DNA of 12,500 nucleotides from Glandiceps talaboti (taxonomy: Eukaryota > Hemichordata > Enteropneusta > Spengelidae): assembly GCF_964340395.1 (NCBI RefSeq), contig NC_135561.1, positions 8,443,732-8,456,231 of the forward strand, written 5' to 3'. The notes under the pieces are model-generated. The model ran no database searches and had not been told where the DNA came from. It saw nothing but the letters and a program-made list of their open reading frames with translations. The position numbers and the translations under genes were made by a program. Positions 1 to 8,903 of this stretch are shown here, one piece after another (the first letter of the stretch is position 1; each line of letters opens with the position of its first letter).

Positions 1-197
1 TTCGTATTGGTTTCGGAGTGATTGTTTCAAACAAAGAGAGTGAACAGTAATCTGCAACAGGCTGTAACTTGACACAACATTTGGTACTTTGTTCATCTGG
101 CACCCAACATAACGAGGAGTGTAATACAAACTAACTTAAGTGTGAGTATGACGGTATGTCCGCTCGGTGTTCAATAATAAGTGATGCATACACTCAC
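1..197 (-). other. Partial first coding intron of the DEG/ENaC gene
   Basis: This is the sequence downstream of the GTGAGT donor at 197-192. No acceptor and no further DEG/ENaC-like exon is recognisable before the window ends, so the intron is at least 197 bases long. Confidence 0.8.
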
Positions 198-649
198 CGT
201 AATATCTGTGGTTTGGATTTTCAAAGAATTCCACCAACGAGGAGTACTTTGAGTATTTTAGTTTTGATGTTCTGACCGGGTTAGTATTACAAATTGTAAC
301 TGCTGGGAAGATGTCTGAATTACGGCTTACAATTGTAGATATTGTATTAGTGGGAAAACGTAGAAAGTTTGCCATTAACATTTGGATAATAATAACAAGG
401 CCAACAAATGCACCAATAACAACAATTGTCCAAAAAAGTCGACCAAGTTTGGAGTGAGCACTTGCAACTCTTGCTACGCCATGTGTTGAAGTTTCTTCCG
501 CGAAGCGTTTCGATCGTTCAACAAACAAATTAGGTTTTTTAGATCTGTTGTTCGGGGTTTCTTCGATCTCAACTCGCTGGATATCCGTTCTACACTGTCC
601 GTTCCAAATATTGACTTGACTGCCATTGTTAACTATTCCCGAAGACATT
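198..649 (-). CDS. DEG/ENaC sodium channel, first coding exon (partial gene)
   Basis: This exon encodes the N-terminus of a degenerin/epithelial sodium channel (DEG/ENaC) subunit, a two-pass plasma-membrane protein that forms trimeric, usually amiloride-sensitive Na+ channels. ATG is at 648-646 and 150 codons plus one base are seen. Residues 1-70 are cytosolic and carry the family's His-Gly gating motif (TSTHG, His56-Gly57). TM1 spans about residues 72-92. The conserved post-TM1 motif FPAVTICN is at 114-121, leading into the palm/finger region. The exon ends at a strong donor, GTGAGT (197-192), after a split Gly codon (phase 1); frame beyond it is intron read-through ending in His-Thr repeats. 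The ectodomain, TM2 and C-terminus lie outside the window. The acceptor CTCTTTACACAG with branch-like TACTAAG (679-673) lies one base before the ATG, so upstream transcript must be joined by splicing. Which subfamily (ASIC-like, FMRFamide-gated or degenerin) cannot be told from this exon. The domain call is very secure. Confidence 0.95.
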
Positions 650-680
650 CTGTGTAAAGAGTAAACAGAAATCTTAGTAT
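650..680 (-). promoter_or_regulatory. 3' splice acceptor abutting the DEG/ENaC start codon
   Basis: On the minus strand TACTAAG (679-673) is followed by a pyrimidine-rich tract and CAG (652-650), then A and the ATG. This is close to a textbook branch point, tract and acceptor. The frame upstream stays open for 15 codons to TGA (696-694) with no ATG, so the ATG at 648 is the best start. The site implies a non-coding 5' exon, an upstream coding exon, or spliced-leader trans-splicing. Confidence 0.75.
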
Positions 681-2731
681 GACCCTGATTTGCTCACAAT
701 ATATTATATGGTACTATCAACAGTCAAAACGTCAATGGATGTGATGGTGAAAATGGTAAATTGAAGTGGAATTTATTTTATATAACCCCATACCATATTA
801 TTTAACCTGCTTTAAATGGATTCAGTCCAGATCTGAATAAGAATATAATTTTATTTTATTTTATTCCACTTACTGAAATTTTATTAAGTCATACAAGTGA
901 CATTTGGATCTTGTAGAATCATTTGTAGTCCAATCAAATAAACGATTCTTATGTCGATTGACATCTGGATCATATACACAGAAATACTGCGTATGGGTAA
1001 ACCTGTCAACGTAATAATACAGTATGGTGGTGTTCTCTAAACTTGCTATTTCGGATGTAAAATCGACATGAATTCTATACTAGATTGGCTTTATAGATCT
1101 AAGAAGCACTATTGAAATGAAAACATATAAGTTATAACTCACGTTGGATTATATTAACGATGTTGATACCATCTTATATCATATGTTATGACTAAAATTG
1201 TGTACACCAATTGTTTCCATATTAATAGACTGCCATTGCTATGTTTATGAATACAAGCTATCAAACATGTGAAAATTGACGATTGTGTATATGCCGTTGC
1301 AGTACTTATACTTTATACTATGATGTTCAGTTGACTGCAAATATAGAGTTATTGTAAAGTACAGACCTGCTATGGAAGCTATCTTTATAATGGCATGCCA
1401 GTGTATGTAACAAAATCCACTTCTATTTTGCGGGAATTCCCACATTTCTAATAAATCCTAGAAATATGTATTAATACGTTGGTATGACAACGCATTTGAT
1501 TTCGATATTCACTCCTAAGCTAACGTGTTTTATAATCATTGTGTTGTTAGTTCTCGTATGCTAGGATCACAAGACAGAATAACACGATCTTTAATAATGG
1601 CATGATGGTTACAAACTACCATGGCAAGCTAAAGATAAAAAGTTAAATATAACATAACATAGCATAACATAACATAACATAACATAACATAACAAAGCAT
1701 TATCGTAACTTACCCTTTGAGAGTTTAAAGACAAGTTGTGTGAATTCGTGAAATATGTAAGCTTATATTCCCTGCTAACTAATACATTAGAATTCCAAAG
1801 TTCCTTTTAAAATATGGAACAGTGATGAATGAGGTTTTGCGGAAAATATTGAAATGTTACACACTATAGTCACACACTGATGTTTTCCGAAGTTAAGCAC
1901 AAAATTAAAATGTCCATAGCTTTTATAGAACGGAAATGGAACACAAATACATAGGAACATAAGAAGAAGTATTTGCTAGAGATGTTGCTGTGATTACAGT
2001 TTTCATCATATGCCGTATTACTGTAACTACAAATTGTAACAAACGGGTCTTGAAACAAGATCAAATGTTTAGAATCGCAATATTATATGCATACACTATA
2101 TTTTTGTATAAAAAAACATATCGACCTTCACCACGTCACCCATCACTTTTTTTGTATGGATTATATTTGGAATATTCAATGATCACAGTCATATAATATA
2201 TTTTTAACATATCCATGGTAATGGAAATCCTATGGTTTTGACATTCCCAAACATAGTTAATGGTAAATAAATCTTACCTTACTTGTGTCTTGCTGTTAGC
2301 CATTGAAACTATTCAACTAGTTAGTGTCCGTTCATGTTTGGCGAGGCGATCACAGAACAAGATATAATTCGTTAGTATATGTATATGGAAGGGATAACCA
2401 CAACAATGCAGACTTAACAGCTGTCTAGTAATGTTTAGGACGTAAACATGTGTGAACGCCTTTCCTTCTGTCAGCTAAAATAGTTATTAATAGTACAGTG
2501 GCTACCCGGATTATTTCTCGTTTGCGTTATATTTCTGTGTAGTTATGCAATTATAGATGTTTTTAAAGTGAATCGTCATCAGAAAACTTAATATCAATAA
2601 TATCAGACTCATGAAGTCTTTTCTATTATTTCACTTATGTGAGACCTGTATGTTATACCGCTTAGTGAATTTGGCATGAAATGAGGGGCAAAGTTCATGG
2701 GTGTGCGGTTAGGTTGTTCTCGTGTCAACAA
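681..2731. other. AT-rich non-coding stretch upstream of the DEG/ENaC exon
   Basis: No recognisable exon, RNA gene or transposon is visible here on either strand, apart from the pentanucleotide microsatellite at 1649-1693. Frames of 60-70 codons at 1245-1445, 1870-2064 and 1990-2196 are AT-rich, lack domains and look like chance. It is either intergenic or a 5'UTR intron of the channel gene. Confidence 0.6.
1649..1693. repeat. (ATAAC)n pentanucleotide microsatellite
   Basis: About nine tandem copies of a 5-base unit (ATAAC), with a single variant unit (ATAGC) near 1659-1663. It grades into AACAAAGC at its right edge. It is non-coding. Confidence 0.9.
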
Positions 2732-2902
2732 TTAATCTATGTCGTCCATGTTGTCTACGAAGGTTAGAGGGTCAACAACCTGACAGGCGACGAATCCTCG
2801 TTGATCTACAGAATCAAATGTTAATCCATCGACAGGACGTTTTAGGTAGGATATCAAGTACTCATTACATGTTTGTGATAGACATCCAACGACTGTATTC
2901 AT
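2732..2902 (-). CDS. Short 56-codon open frame, unrecognised (possible exon or relic)
   Basis: I do not recognise this product. The frame runs from ATG at 2902-2900 to TAA at 2734-2732. It stands out because its codons are more GC-rich at third positions than the surrounding DNA, and the peptide has a mixed, acidic composition ending in VDNMDDID instead of the Lys/Asn/Ile-rich noise seen nearby. A possible acceptor (TTTGATTCTGTAG, AG at 2807-2806) lies inside it, so only the last 24 or so codons might be an exon. No domain, signal peptide or membrane segment is visible. It could be a terminal exon, a transposon relic or chance. It sits between the two recognisable genes on the same strand and shows no link to either. 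Confidence 0.18.
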   Translation of the reverse strand: MNTVVGCLSQTCNEYLISYLKRPVDGLTFDSVDQRGFVACQVVDPLTFVDNMDDID

Positions 2903-3498
2903 CAACAATATATTACGTCACAATAAAGATGTAGATTACAGTGAGTTAATTAGTACCCTTCTCATGTACGTACCATTACAACTTAAAAATAACAACAATA
3001 TAGAATGATAGCAGGTAACATATGGTTTCTATATATACCTTAATTCGGATCATGTATGCCATCGGTACTCCTATAATTTCACAAGGTAGAATGTTGGTAT
3101 GTTTCATGGTATATCAGCAAGCAATCCACAACACAATGGGCTACAGGCGAATGTGTCGTTTATTGAATCATTAGTTTCGTATGACGCATTTCTTGCTTTT
3201 CGACTAGCCATTTGTACCATCTTTCTTTCTTGAGGGAAATTAAAAAAAAATCAAAAGTAAGAATGTAGTGCAGTTTAACTCTACTCGGGTCCCCCCCCCC
3301 GTTCCCCACCGGGCAAACCTGTTTCCTCTAGCATTAAAACTGAACCAGTGAGGGTTAGCCCCATTTGACGTCTTGGGACACGAACACTAATTTGCTTTTA
3401 AAAATCTGTCCAGTTTAATTAAATAATGTAGTCCGTCAATGATTATTATAGACATGAAAATGCTCTTTTTAAGTCAATTATTTAGCAAACTCAAATTA
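2903..3498. other. Non-coding stretch with a C10 homopolymer
   Basis: No gene or known element is recognised. A run of ten C occupies 3291-3300, followed by a GC-richer patch (to about 3390) that interrupts the AT-rich background and may be an old repeat fragment. Homopolymers like this are prone to assembly length errors. Confidence 0.5.
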
Positions 3499-3547
3499 CA
3501 TCCTGATGTACGTAATGTCAAGAATAATACTGAAAATATAGTATTAA
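3499..3547 (+). repeat. 49-bp direct repeat, copy A
   Basis: This segment matches 4999-5047 at 44 of 49 positions, with no gaps and in the same orientation; copies start exactly 1500 bp apart. Homology stops sharply at both ends. Read in one frame, copy A gives HPDVRNVKNNTENIVL; the five differences from copy B are two silent changes, two Val/Ile exchanges and one Arg/Leu. That pattern could mean descent from a coding sequence such as a transposon or a duplicated exon, but five changes are too few to prove it. Confidence 0.75.
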
Positions 3548-4193
3548 CAAATTATGTCTATTTGCCAAAGAAGACTATGGATACAGAATCCTCCAATCAA
3601 TCAAAAATCGTATTTATTCTTCATTTGTGATACAAACACATCAAAATCACCACAATTTAAAAATTACATTGTCAATTTATATCATCCTAAAATTTGAAAC
3701 ATAACACAGTCATCCAAGTACATAAATTGTAAAACCATCAATCAACGTCACTTCAAGACTTCATCGTGCATCATGCAAAATACAGACAACTGAAGAAACC
3801 CATTAGCTTTAATAACTCCATAAATATTGACTTCTGATCATAACAAAACGATAGTTCAGTCATATTATAAGTTATGTCAACTTTGCCAACAAATAAAACT
3901 ATTATTATTTGATAATTTTTAAAGATAAACGAGAGATGTGCAAAAAATTACCAAACCATGTTTTCTGTTCAAACCATCAAATGAACATACTTTATAATTA
4001 CATTTTCATTCACAACTATGGATTTAAGTATTAATGGTAGAAAACCTCTAAAAATATAACACTTAAACACATATCATATAAGATTTATAATTTAAATCAC
4101 ACTTAAATCAACAAATCCTTATTTTAAAGAAACGGTCCACATATTTTGGGTTACGGTAAAAGAAAATACTGCAATGGAAACCCAGCTTTCATT
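3548..4193. other. AT-rich DNA between direct repeat A and the MITE
   Basis: Very AT-rich sequence with no recognisable exon, RNA gene or repeat. The open frame at 3439-3630 crosses direct repeat A and continues a short way into this stretch, but has no recognisable domain. Confidence 0.5.
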
Positions 4194-4632
4194 TTAGGGT
4201 GACCTATTTTTTTCTGTTTCTCATTACCCGACCGACCCAAATTTTCAGCTCCGAATAAAAATCAAAGAATCAAAATAAAAATTGTTTTTATTTTCGCCCG
4301 TCTCTCATATTTTGCGAGAATAAGCAAGTGTCTGGACTGTCTACATCATCTACAGTCATGGGTCCACGACGACACTTGATCACGAAAAGAGAATTTCTCT
4401 CATGCGGAAGTTATTCGAGTAGGGGGCTGAGAACATGACAATTGTGTAGAGAAGCTAGGAAAGGGCTTGTTACTAGGAATGCAATAAAGAGAAGATAGAG
4501 AGGATGAAAAGTAGAGCAAGTGAAACATGGAGAAGATGATTTTTCATTTTTTTTACTTTCTTTTTTTTTAAAAATCGACCGACCGACCTATAGTTGCAAT
4601 GAGAAACATTTAAAAAAATAGGGCCACCCTTA
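4194..4632. mobile_element. MITE-like element with terminal inverted repeats and TTA target duplication
   Basis: The left end, GGGTGACCTATTTTTTTCTG then TTTCTCATT (4197-4225), is matched in reverse complement by the right end (4598-4629: AATGAGAAAC ... TAGGGCCACCC) with a few substitutions and a 3-base indel. The 433-bp element is flanked by TTA at 4194-4196 and 4630-4632. A 3-bp TWA duplication is characteristic of PIF/Harbinger elements, so that superfamily is the best guess, from ends and duplication only. The interior has no transposase frame, so it would be non-autonomous. It also carries GACCGACC motifs near both ends (4227-4237 and 4576-4588) in direct, not inverted, orientation. A TTA duplication in AT-rich DNA can arise by chance, so the family assignment is weaker than the element call. 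Confidence 0.68.
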
Positions 4633-4998
4633 CTAAGATACACACGAACTAATTACTGATGTGGTAGATAACACAAGTCGGTAATATGGTGCATTTGTAG
4701 TGCAGATATAATCACCCTGTAATCAAAATAATATAACACTGGTCCTAACAATACACACTGCAAAACCATGGATGTCATCAGATGCGCTTCCCTACTGTGA
4801 GCACAATTGCACCAACGTCCATTCATTATTTTATATCAGTATGTCTCAACAATCGCTTCAGTTTGTGTTTTTGTCTATCTTAGTTAGCTGAAAGGCCGGT
4901 TTCCACTGTTGTGAAGGATATCCAGGGCACACAACTCAAGAGAAAAAGACTTTATATAATTTGACATCGCCTAGAGATTTTGATACGCCATGGAGGTC
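4633..4998. other. Non-coding stretch between the MITE and direct repeat B
   Basis: Ordinary AT-rich sequence; no gene, RNA or repeat recognised. Confidence 0.5.
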
Positions 4999-5047
4999 CA
5001 TCCTGATATACTTAATATCAAGAACAATACCGAAAATATAGTATTAA
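4999..5047 (+). repeat. 49-bp direct repeat, copy B
   Basis: Second copy of the repeat at 3499-3547, 44 of 49 positions identical. Here the frame is embedded in a 21-codon ATG-to-stop frame (4990-5055), giving HPDILNIKNNTENIVL. Flanking sequence is unrelated to that around copy A, so the duplicated unit seems confined to this block. Confidence 0.75.
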
Positions 5048-5877
5048 TGGAATAGTTTCCTAAATGACTAGGTAAATACAATACCAAAATATATTAATTA
5101 TTGAAAAGTATTTGAAATGATTCTAACTATTTAAACACACTTCAGTCACAATCATAAATATAACTCACACAAAAGACAATGTCCACATCTCAAATAAACC
5201 CGGTTTCCCCGAGTTCTATTTTTTTTTACAGTTCCATAGTTTATGTATATAAAGTACATAGTATTCTACTTTCTAAAGTATACTCAAATCTTTGGTAAAT
5301 AATGCTTGTTCTATGTGTAAATATAAATACCCAAAATAAATTACCCGATGACTGTTTACTGTGACTGAAAACTGTCATTATAGTATTTATATATAGCCCG
5401 TGTTAGTAAGGAATGAGAGGTACTGATGGCTCACGATTCTTCGAGACTCGAGGTAGAATTGTGGAAATATCCTGAAAACGAGAAAATAGTAAAAACAGCA
5501 GGTTCCCAGTCTATAAATCCTTAGGAACTTATCTTTATGAGTGCAGGAGAAGGAGAGGAGGAAATTGCACTAACTGCCCATGCCCCCCACCTCAAAATGT
5601 AAGTACTGTAATACTGGTATGGCGAACAATACTTGCATATAAAATGGTTCAGCCTACTCATGGTAATGTATCGAATCCAAATGACCCAGATACAGTTCTA
5701 TTTAAAACACACTTCAGCCTACTTAGCTAGGTGGGTACATTGGCGAGAGGTTTAATATCTTGTTAAGTCATGTTCCTCTTTTCATACGCCAACTGTTTAT
5801 ATTGTAAGGAACTTAAGTTTACCCTTGATCAAGTTTACAAGATATTGTACTAATACGTCTGTAGAATTTCGCTTACG
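5048..5877. other. Non-coding stretch
   Basis: No exon or element is recognised on either strand. A T9 tract followed by ACAG (5221-5233) resembles a plus-strand acceptor, but no coding frame follows it. Confidence 0.5.
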
Positions 5878-5878
5878 T

Positions 5879-5919
<41 letters not shown>

Positions 5920-5951
5920 GCTGTTGTTGTTGTGGCTGTTGTTGTTGTTGT
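5878..5951. repeat. (GTT)n trinucleotide microsatellite
   Basis: About 24 units of GTT, interrupted by CTG at 5921-5923 and GTGGCT around 5932-5937. The minus strand reads AAC and would give a poly-threonine frame, which is a composition artefact, not a gene. Confidence 0.93.
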
Positions 5952-6281
5952 TTTTCTAGCAACCACGTGCATACATATATATCCCATGGGAAAGAGTAGG
6001 GAGGAAAAGATGTACATTAAAAACATAATAGTTCTTATTAAATATAACACGATAAGGATTGTTCTCTAAAATCTAGGTTGGTGGCTCACAAATCAAGGCT
6101 CCACTGCTTCCTATGTTTGGGATCATTTTGCTTTTAGAACAATACGAGGTATTGCCTGTATAATGACATTTCTATTTATCGTAGTTTCCCATCAGCCTAA
6201 TACAGGTAGAAGGTTCGACTGCAGATTATAAACGACTTATACGTCGTTTTTAGATCCTACTGTCTCATTAGTTGGTAAGTA
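5952..6281. other. Non-coding stretch
   Basis: No gene or repeat recognised between the GTT microsatellite and the hairpin. Confidence 0.5.
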
Positions 6282-6357
6282 TCCAAAATGGAAAATATTT
6301 CAGTTGTAATTCTTGATGATCACCAAGAATTACAACTGAAATATTTTCCATTTTGGA
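6282..6357. repeat. Perfect 34-bp inverted repeat (hairpin, 8-nt loop)
   Basis: Arms 6282-6315 and 6324-6357 are exact reverse complements over 34 bases. The 8-base spacer ATGATCAC contains the palindrome TGATCA. The single-stranded form would be a 76-nt hairpin. It is too perfect for a typical conserved animal pre-miRNA, which normally has bulges. Alternatives are a recent small inverted duplication, a hairpin source of siRNA, a tiny fold-back element, or an assembly or library fold-back artefact. It lies between the two genes and no frame crosses it meaningfully. Confidence 0.95.
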
Positions 6358-7057
6358 AAATTGCTGAGCGAATTGTGTCATTCATAAGCAATATATGCAT
6401 CAGACTCTGGAAAGCATCATTCGTAAGCTGTGTTCAATTACAATAGTGAGTTAGAAGGTATTATAACCCTATAAAGAATACGAAGTTAATACAATTAGTG
6501 TTAGCTACAACATGTCCAATGTATCAAAATAAAGTTTTTGAAAAAGTTCATAGTAAAAGCCTAGTATTCACATCAATTGAACTTTTTATGATTGCCAAAC
6601 ACGTGTCAAAATAATGTAGAAACATTTTCGACTATAATTGCATAATGCAATGGTAACGAAATGACAAAGTTGATTAGCCATCATGTTATTTAGTCTACCA
6701 AGTGTCCGATACAAGATTTATCCCATGCTGTACCGTATATCACATAGTAGGGTAGATCCCTAGGATATTCGTGCTGGATGTAAATATCAGTTCTTCGCTG
6801 ACATCGTATGTAAATATATATATTTACATATTGTAAAATTCAACATCATTCTGTGGAATTTCATACCTTGTCACATAACTTTCTGTACTTTCTCTGTAAA
6901 GCAGATTTCGTCCAATCTCTTAGATTGATATAGCTGTCGCCCACTCTGCTTCATTGTTAAAAGAGTTCTTTTTGACATGAATCTCAAACCCATTTCTACC
7001 CTGTTTGTCCAGATTCTAACGATTTACGTCAAAAACAGAAACGAAAATGGTTCGCGG
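6358..7057. other. Non-coding stretch with a 24-bp perfect palindrome
   Basis: The palindrome TATGTAAATATA / TATATTTACATA occupies 6807-6830; being AT-only at its centre, it may be chance or simple-sequence expansion. The start of the plus-strand frame at 6977-7186 lies here, but it has no domain. Nothing else is recognised. Confidence 0.55.
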
Positions 7058-7063
7058 TTTATT
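7058..7063 (-). terminator. Candidate polyadenylation signal AATAAA of the LDLa/TM gene
   Basis: This is the first AATAAA on the minus strand after the TAG at 7843-7841, about 780 bases downstream. It is followed within roughly 15-40 bases by a U/GU-rich stretch (TTTTCGTTTCTGTTTTTG), as expected of a downstream element. It would give a 3'UTR of about 0.8 kb. There is no transcript evidence. Confidence 0.4.
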
Positions 7064-7840
7064 ACGAAAGTAATAAATCATCACAAATGCCAGCAAACTG
7101 AACCCCCTCCCCAGAAAATTAATGTAAAAAACTGTTCCTATTGTCAATTCGTGTCGGAATTATGGTATCTTCACCAAGCCAATTAATTATTAAAATTAAA
7201 AGTATTATTACACCATTTGACATGATGTCACCAACCATCCTCCATTAGCTCATCAGGCGACCTGAATAGGATGTGAAGCTGTTGTCATTCAAAACAACAG
7301 CATGTCAATAGGATATATAGATTGTAATTACTTCGTTATTAACTTCATGCCTGGATGATTGAGAACATTCAAGCCAGCTTTTCATAATGTTTGTAAACTA
7401 TCCAGTTTCCTTCCAAACAAGTATGTGTACTATGTGTACTTTCCTTCAATATATGTATCAATACAGTAAATCGTCGTGTGTTGAATCTTAAATTGGGGTA
7501 AATTCATTCGGCAGAACAAAATTATACACTAAATATGTTATAACCACGGCATTTGGTATCTGACGTGTAATAGATGAATCAGGTACTGGGTACTTGAATC
7601 ATGTGATTGACAACTGTCAGACAGAAGTGTTCTATTGCTAAGTTTTTGCCATCAGATGGATTCAGCTATCAGATGAGCATGCGCAGAGCGAGTCTTCTCC
7701 TGAATGATAACGCTTTGATCCATCTAAAGGTCGACAATTTTAAAACTTGGGTACTTGATAAAAAATTATCGCCACTCGTTCCATCCATAGACACAGCACC
7801 TCGTTCTTCTCCTCGAACACGTGTATGGTGTAAATACACG
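7064..7840 (-). other. Probable 3'UTR of the LDLa/TM gene
   Basis: Sequence between the TAG stop and the candidate AATAAA. It holds a short perfect hairpin (GCTGTTGT at 7278-7285 pairing with ACAACAGC at 7294-7301). The first 170 or so bases after the stop are GC-richer than the rest and stay open in the two other minus-strand frames (to 7742-7740 and 7671-7669), so a different reading or splice form cannot be excluded. Confidence 0.4.
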
Positions 7841-8106
7841 CTAAAGACTTGAAATACGAATATCTTGATGTTCCCGTGAGTTTAGCCTTTGCGGTGTTCG
7901 GCCAGGTCCATCTAGTGTTGATGACGTCATGCCGTCGGGGAAATTGAGATTAAAATTTGAGGAGTGCAGTTTTACACGATCAGGAGGAGGTGGACAACAG
8001 CAACAATACATACATATGGTGAAAAGTATCACGAGTATAATAGCACATATTATAGTAACCACACCGTCAGCCAGACTAAGTGGACCAAATACACTCTTTG
8101 GTAGAT
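7841..8106 (-). CDS. Terminal exon: transmembrane helix and cytoplasmic tail of an LDLa receptor
   Basis: This exon begins at a strong acceptor (TTCTGTTTTTTCAG, AG at 8108-8107) in phase 1 and ends at TAG (7843-7841), giving 87 residues after the split codon. Residues 1-14 are a short outside linker. Residues 15-33 (VVTIICAIILVILFTICMY) are one hydrophobic helix. A Cys4-Pro4 run (34-41) follows, a likely palmitoylation site at the inner membrane face; basic residues follow, consistent with the inside. The 50-residue tail is polar, rich in Ser, Thr and Pro, and ends ISSL, which fits the class I PDZ-ligand pattern (S/T-x-hydrophobic). The frame matches the phase of the LDLa exon 2.5 kb upstream, so I infer a type I single-pass receptor: LDLa, TM, tail. 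NETO, LEV-10 and SOL-2 proteins have an LDLa just before their only helix, but I see no CUB domain, so the family is unproven. Confidence 0.75.
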
Positions 8107-8843
8107 CTGAAAAAACAGAAAATATACCATAGCTTGATATCGCCATCATAGTTCAAATAACGAATATCGTTTTGGATTTTCTTTCGTTTTGTGACTAGGA
8201 ATATACACATAGCAAGATCATCAATATATATGCCTGAAATTAGGTAATTTACTTAAAATGTTCTTAAAGATAACAAACACATAAATCGCAATTTCACACA
8301 GTAACAATTATTACTGAGGATAACTCCTCCACTCCATTGTCACAGCGTACTTTTCTTATTCGGTAGATGTCCGTCGACAAATTGTTTTGAGGAAGAAGGG
8401 TCGCCTGGTAAAGTCATGTGTAGGGCTAGTTTAGACAACAACCGTAGTATGGTGTAGCTTATGATTTCCACACTGTTTCACATTTGAAAAAGTGAATCTT
8501 TAAATCAAGTATTGATGAAGCACCTATTGAACTTTGTTGACATGATATTAAATTAGCTTATTAAAATACACTATCACTATAGTAACAGTGTATATAATGT
8601 ATTTGGTGTATTGATATATGTTACTGTTTGGTCATGTATCGTTGTTTTTGCAATGCAATAATATGCATATTACTTCTTGAAGAAAGTCACATGTGTTAGG
8701 TGTTCATCCAGCAGGGAAATGACATTTTTCAAGATTAGAACTTAAGTTATGCTTCATTTCCTTTTGGTACGATAACATTCGTCTACAGGAGAGTGAAAAC
8801 GTGCGGATAAAGACAATCTGCCATCTCTAACAGTAACGTGATA

Positions 8844-8903
8844 CCCTCAAGGGAATGAGAAAGTGAGAAGTGATGCATCACTTTTCCACTTTCTTTGAAA
8901 GGG
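8844..8903. repeat. Imperfect fold-back around a 16-bp palindrome
   Basis: AAGTGATGCATCACTT (8868-8883) is a perfect palindrome. Outside it GAAAGTG (8859-8865) pairs with CACTTTC (8887-8893) across a small bulge, and CCCT/AGGG can extend the stem. There is no real loop, which argues against a microRNA precursor. Confidence 0.5.

Noticed and set aside
136-197. C-terminal extension of the DEG/ENaC frame ending in His-Thr repeats
   Set aside because: It follows a strong GTGAGT donor and does not resemble the family; it is intron read-through.
5850-6050. Minus frame with a poly-threonine stretch
   Set aside because: Created by the GTT microsatellite; the flanks have no coding character.
6807-6830. 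24-bp perfect palindrome as a regulatory site
   Set aside because: Its centre is a short AT dinucleotide run, so it easily arises by simple-sequence expansion; recorded only as a landmark.
6977-7186. 69-codon plus-strand frame
   Set aside because: Lys/Asn/Ile-rich with no domain; chance frame in AT-rich DNA.
7607-7852. 81-codon plus-strand frame antisense to the probable 3'UTR
   Set aside because: No ATG start (begins at TTG), no domain and no splice support; explained by local GC content.
7921-7930. Palindrome ATGACGTCAT, a perfect CRE core
   Set aside because: It lies inside the coding tail of the receptor exon and is explained by codons; weak evidence for regulation.
7929-8132. Plus-strand frame over the TM exon
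   Set aside because: Antisense shadow of the TM/Cys-Pro coding region.
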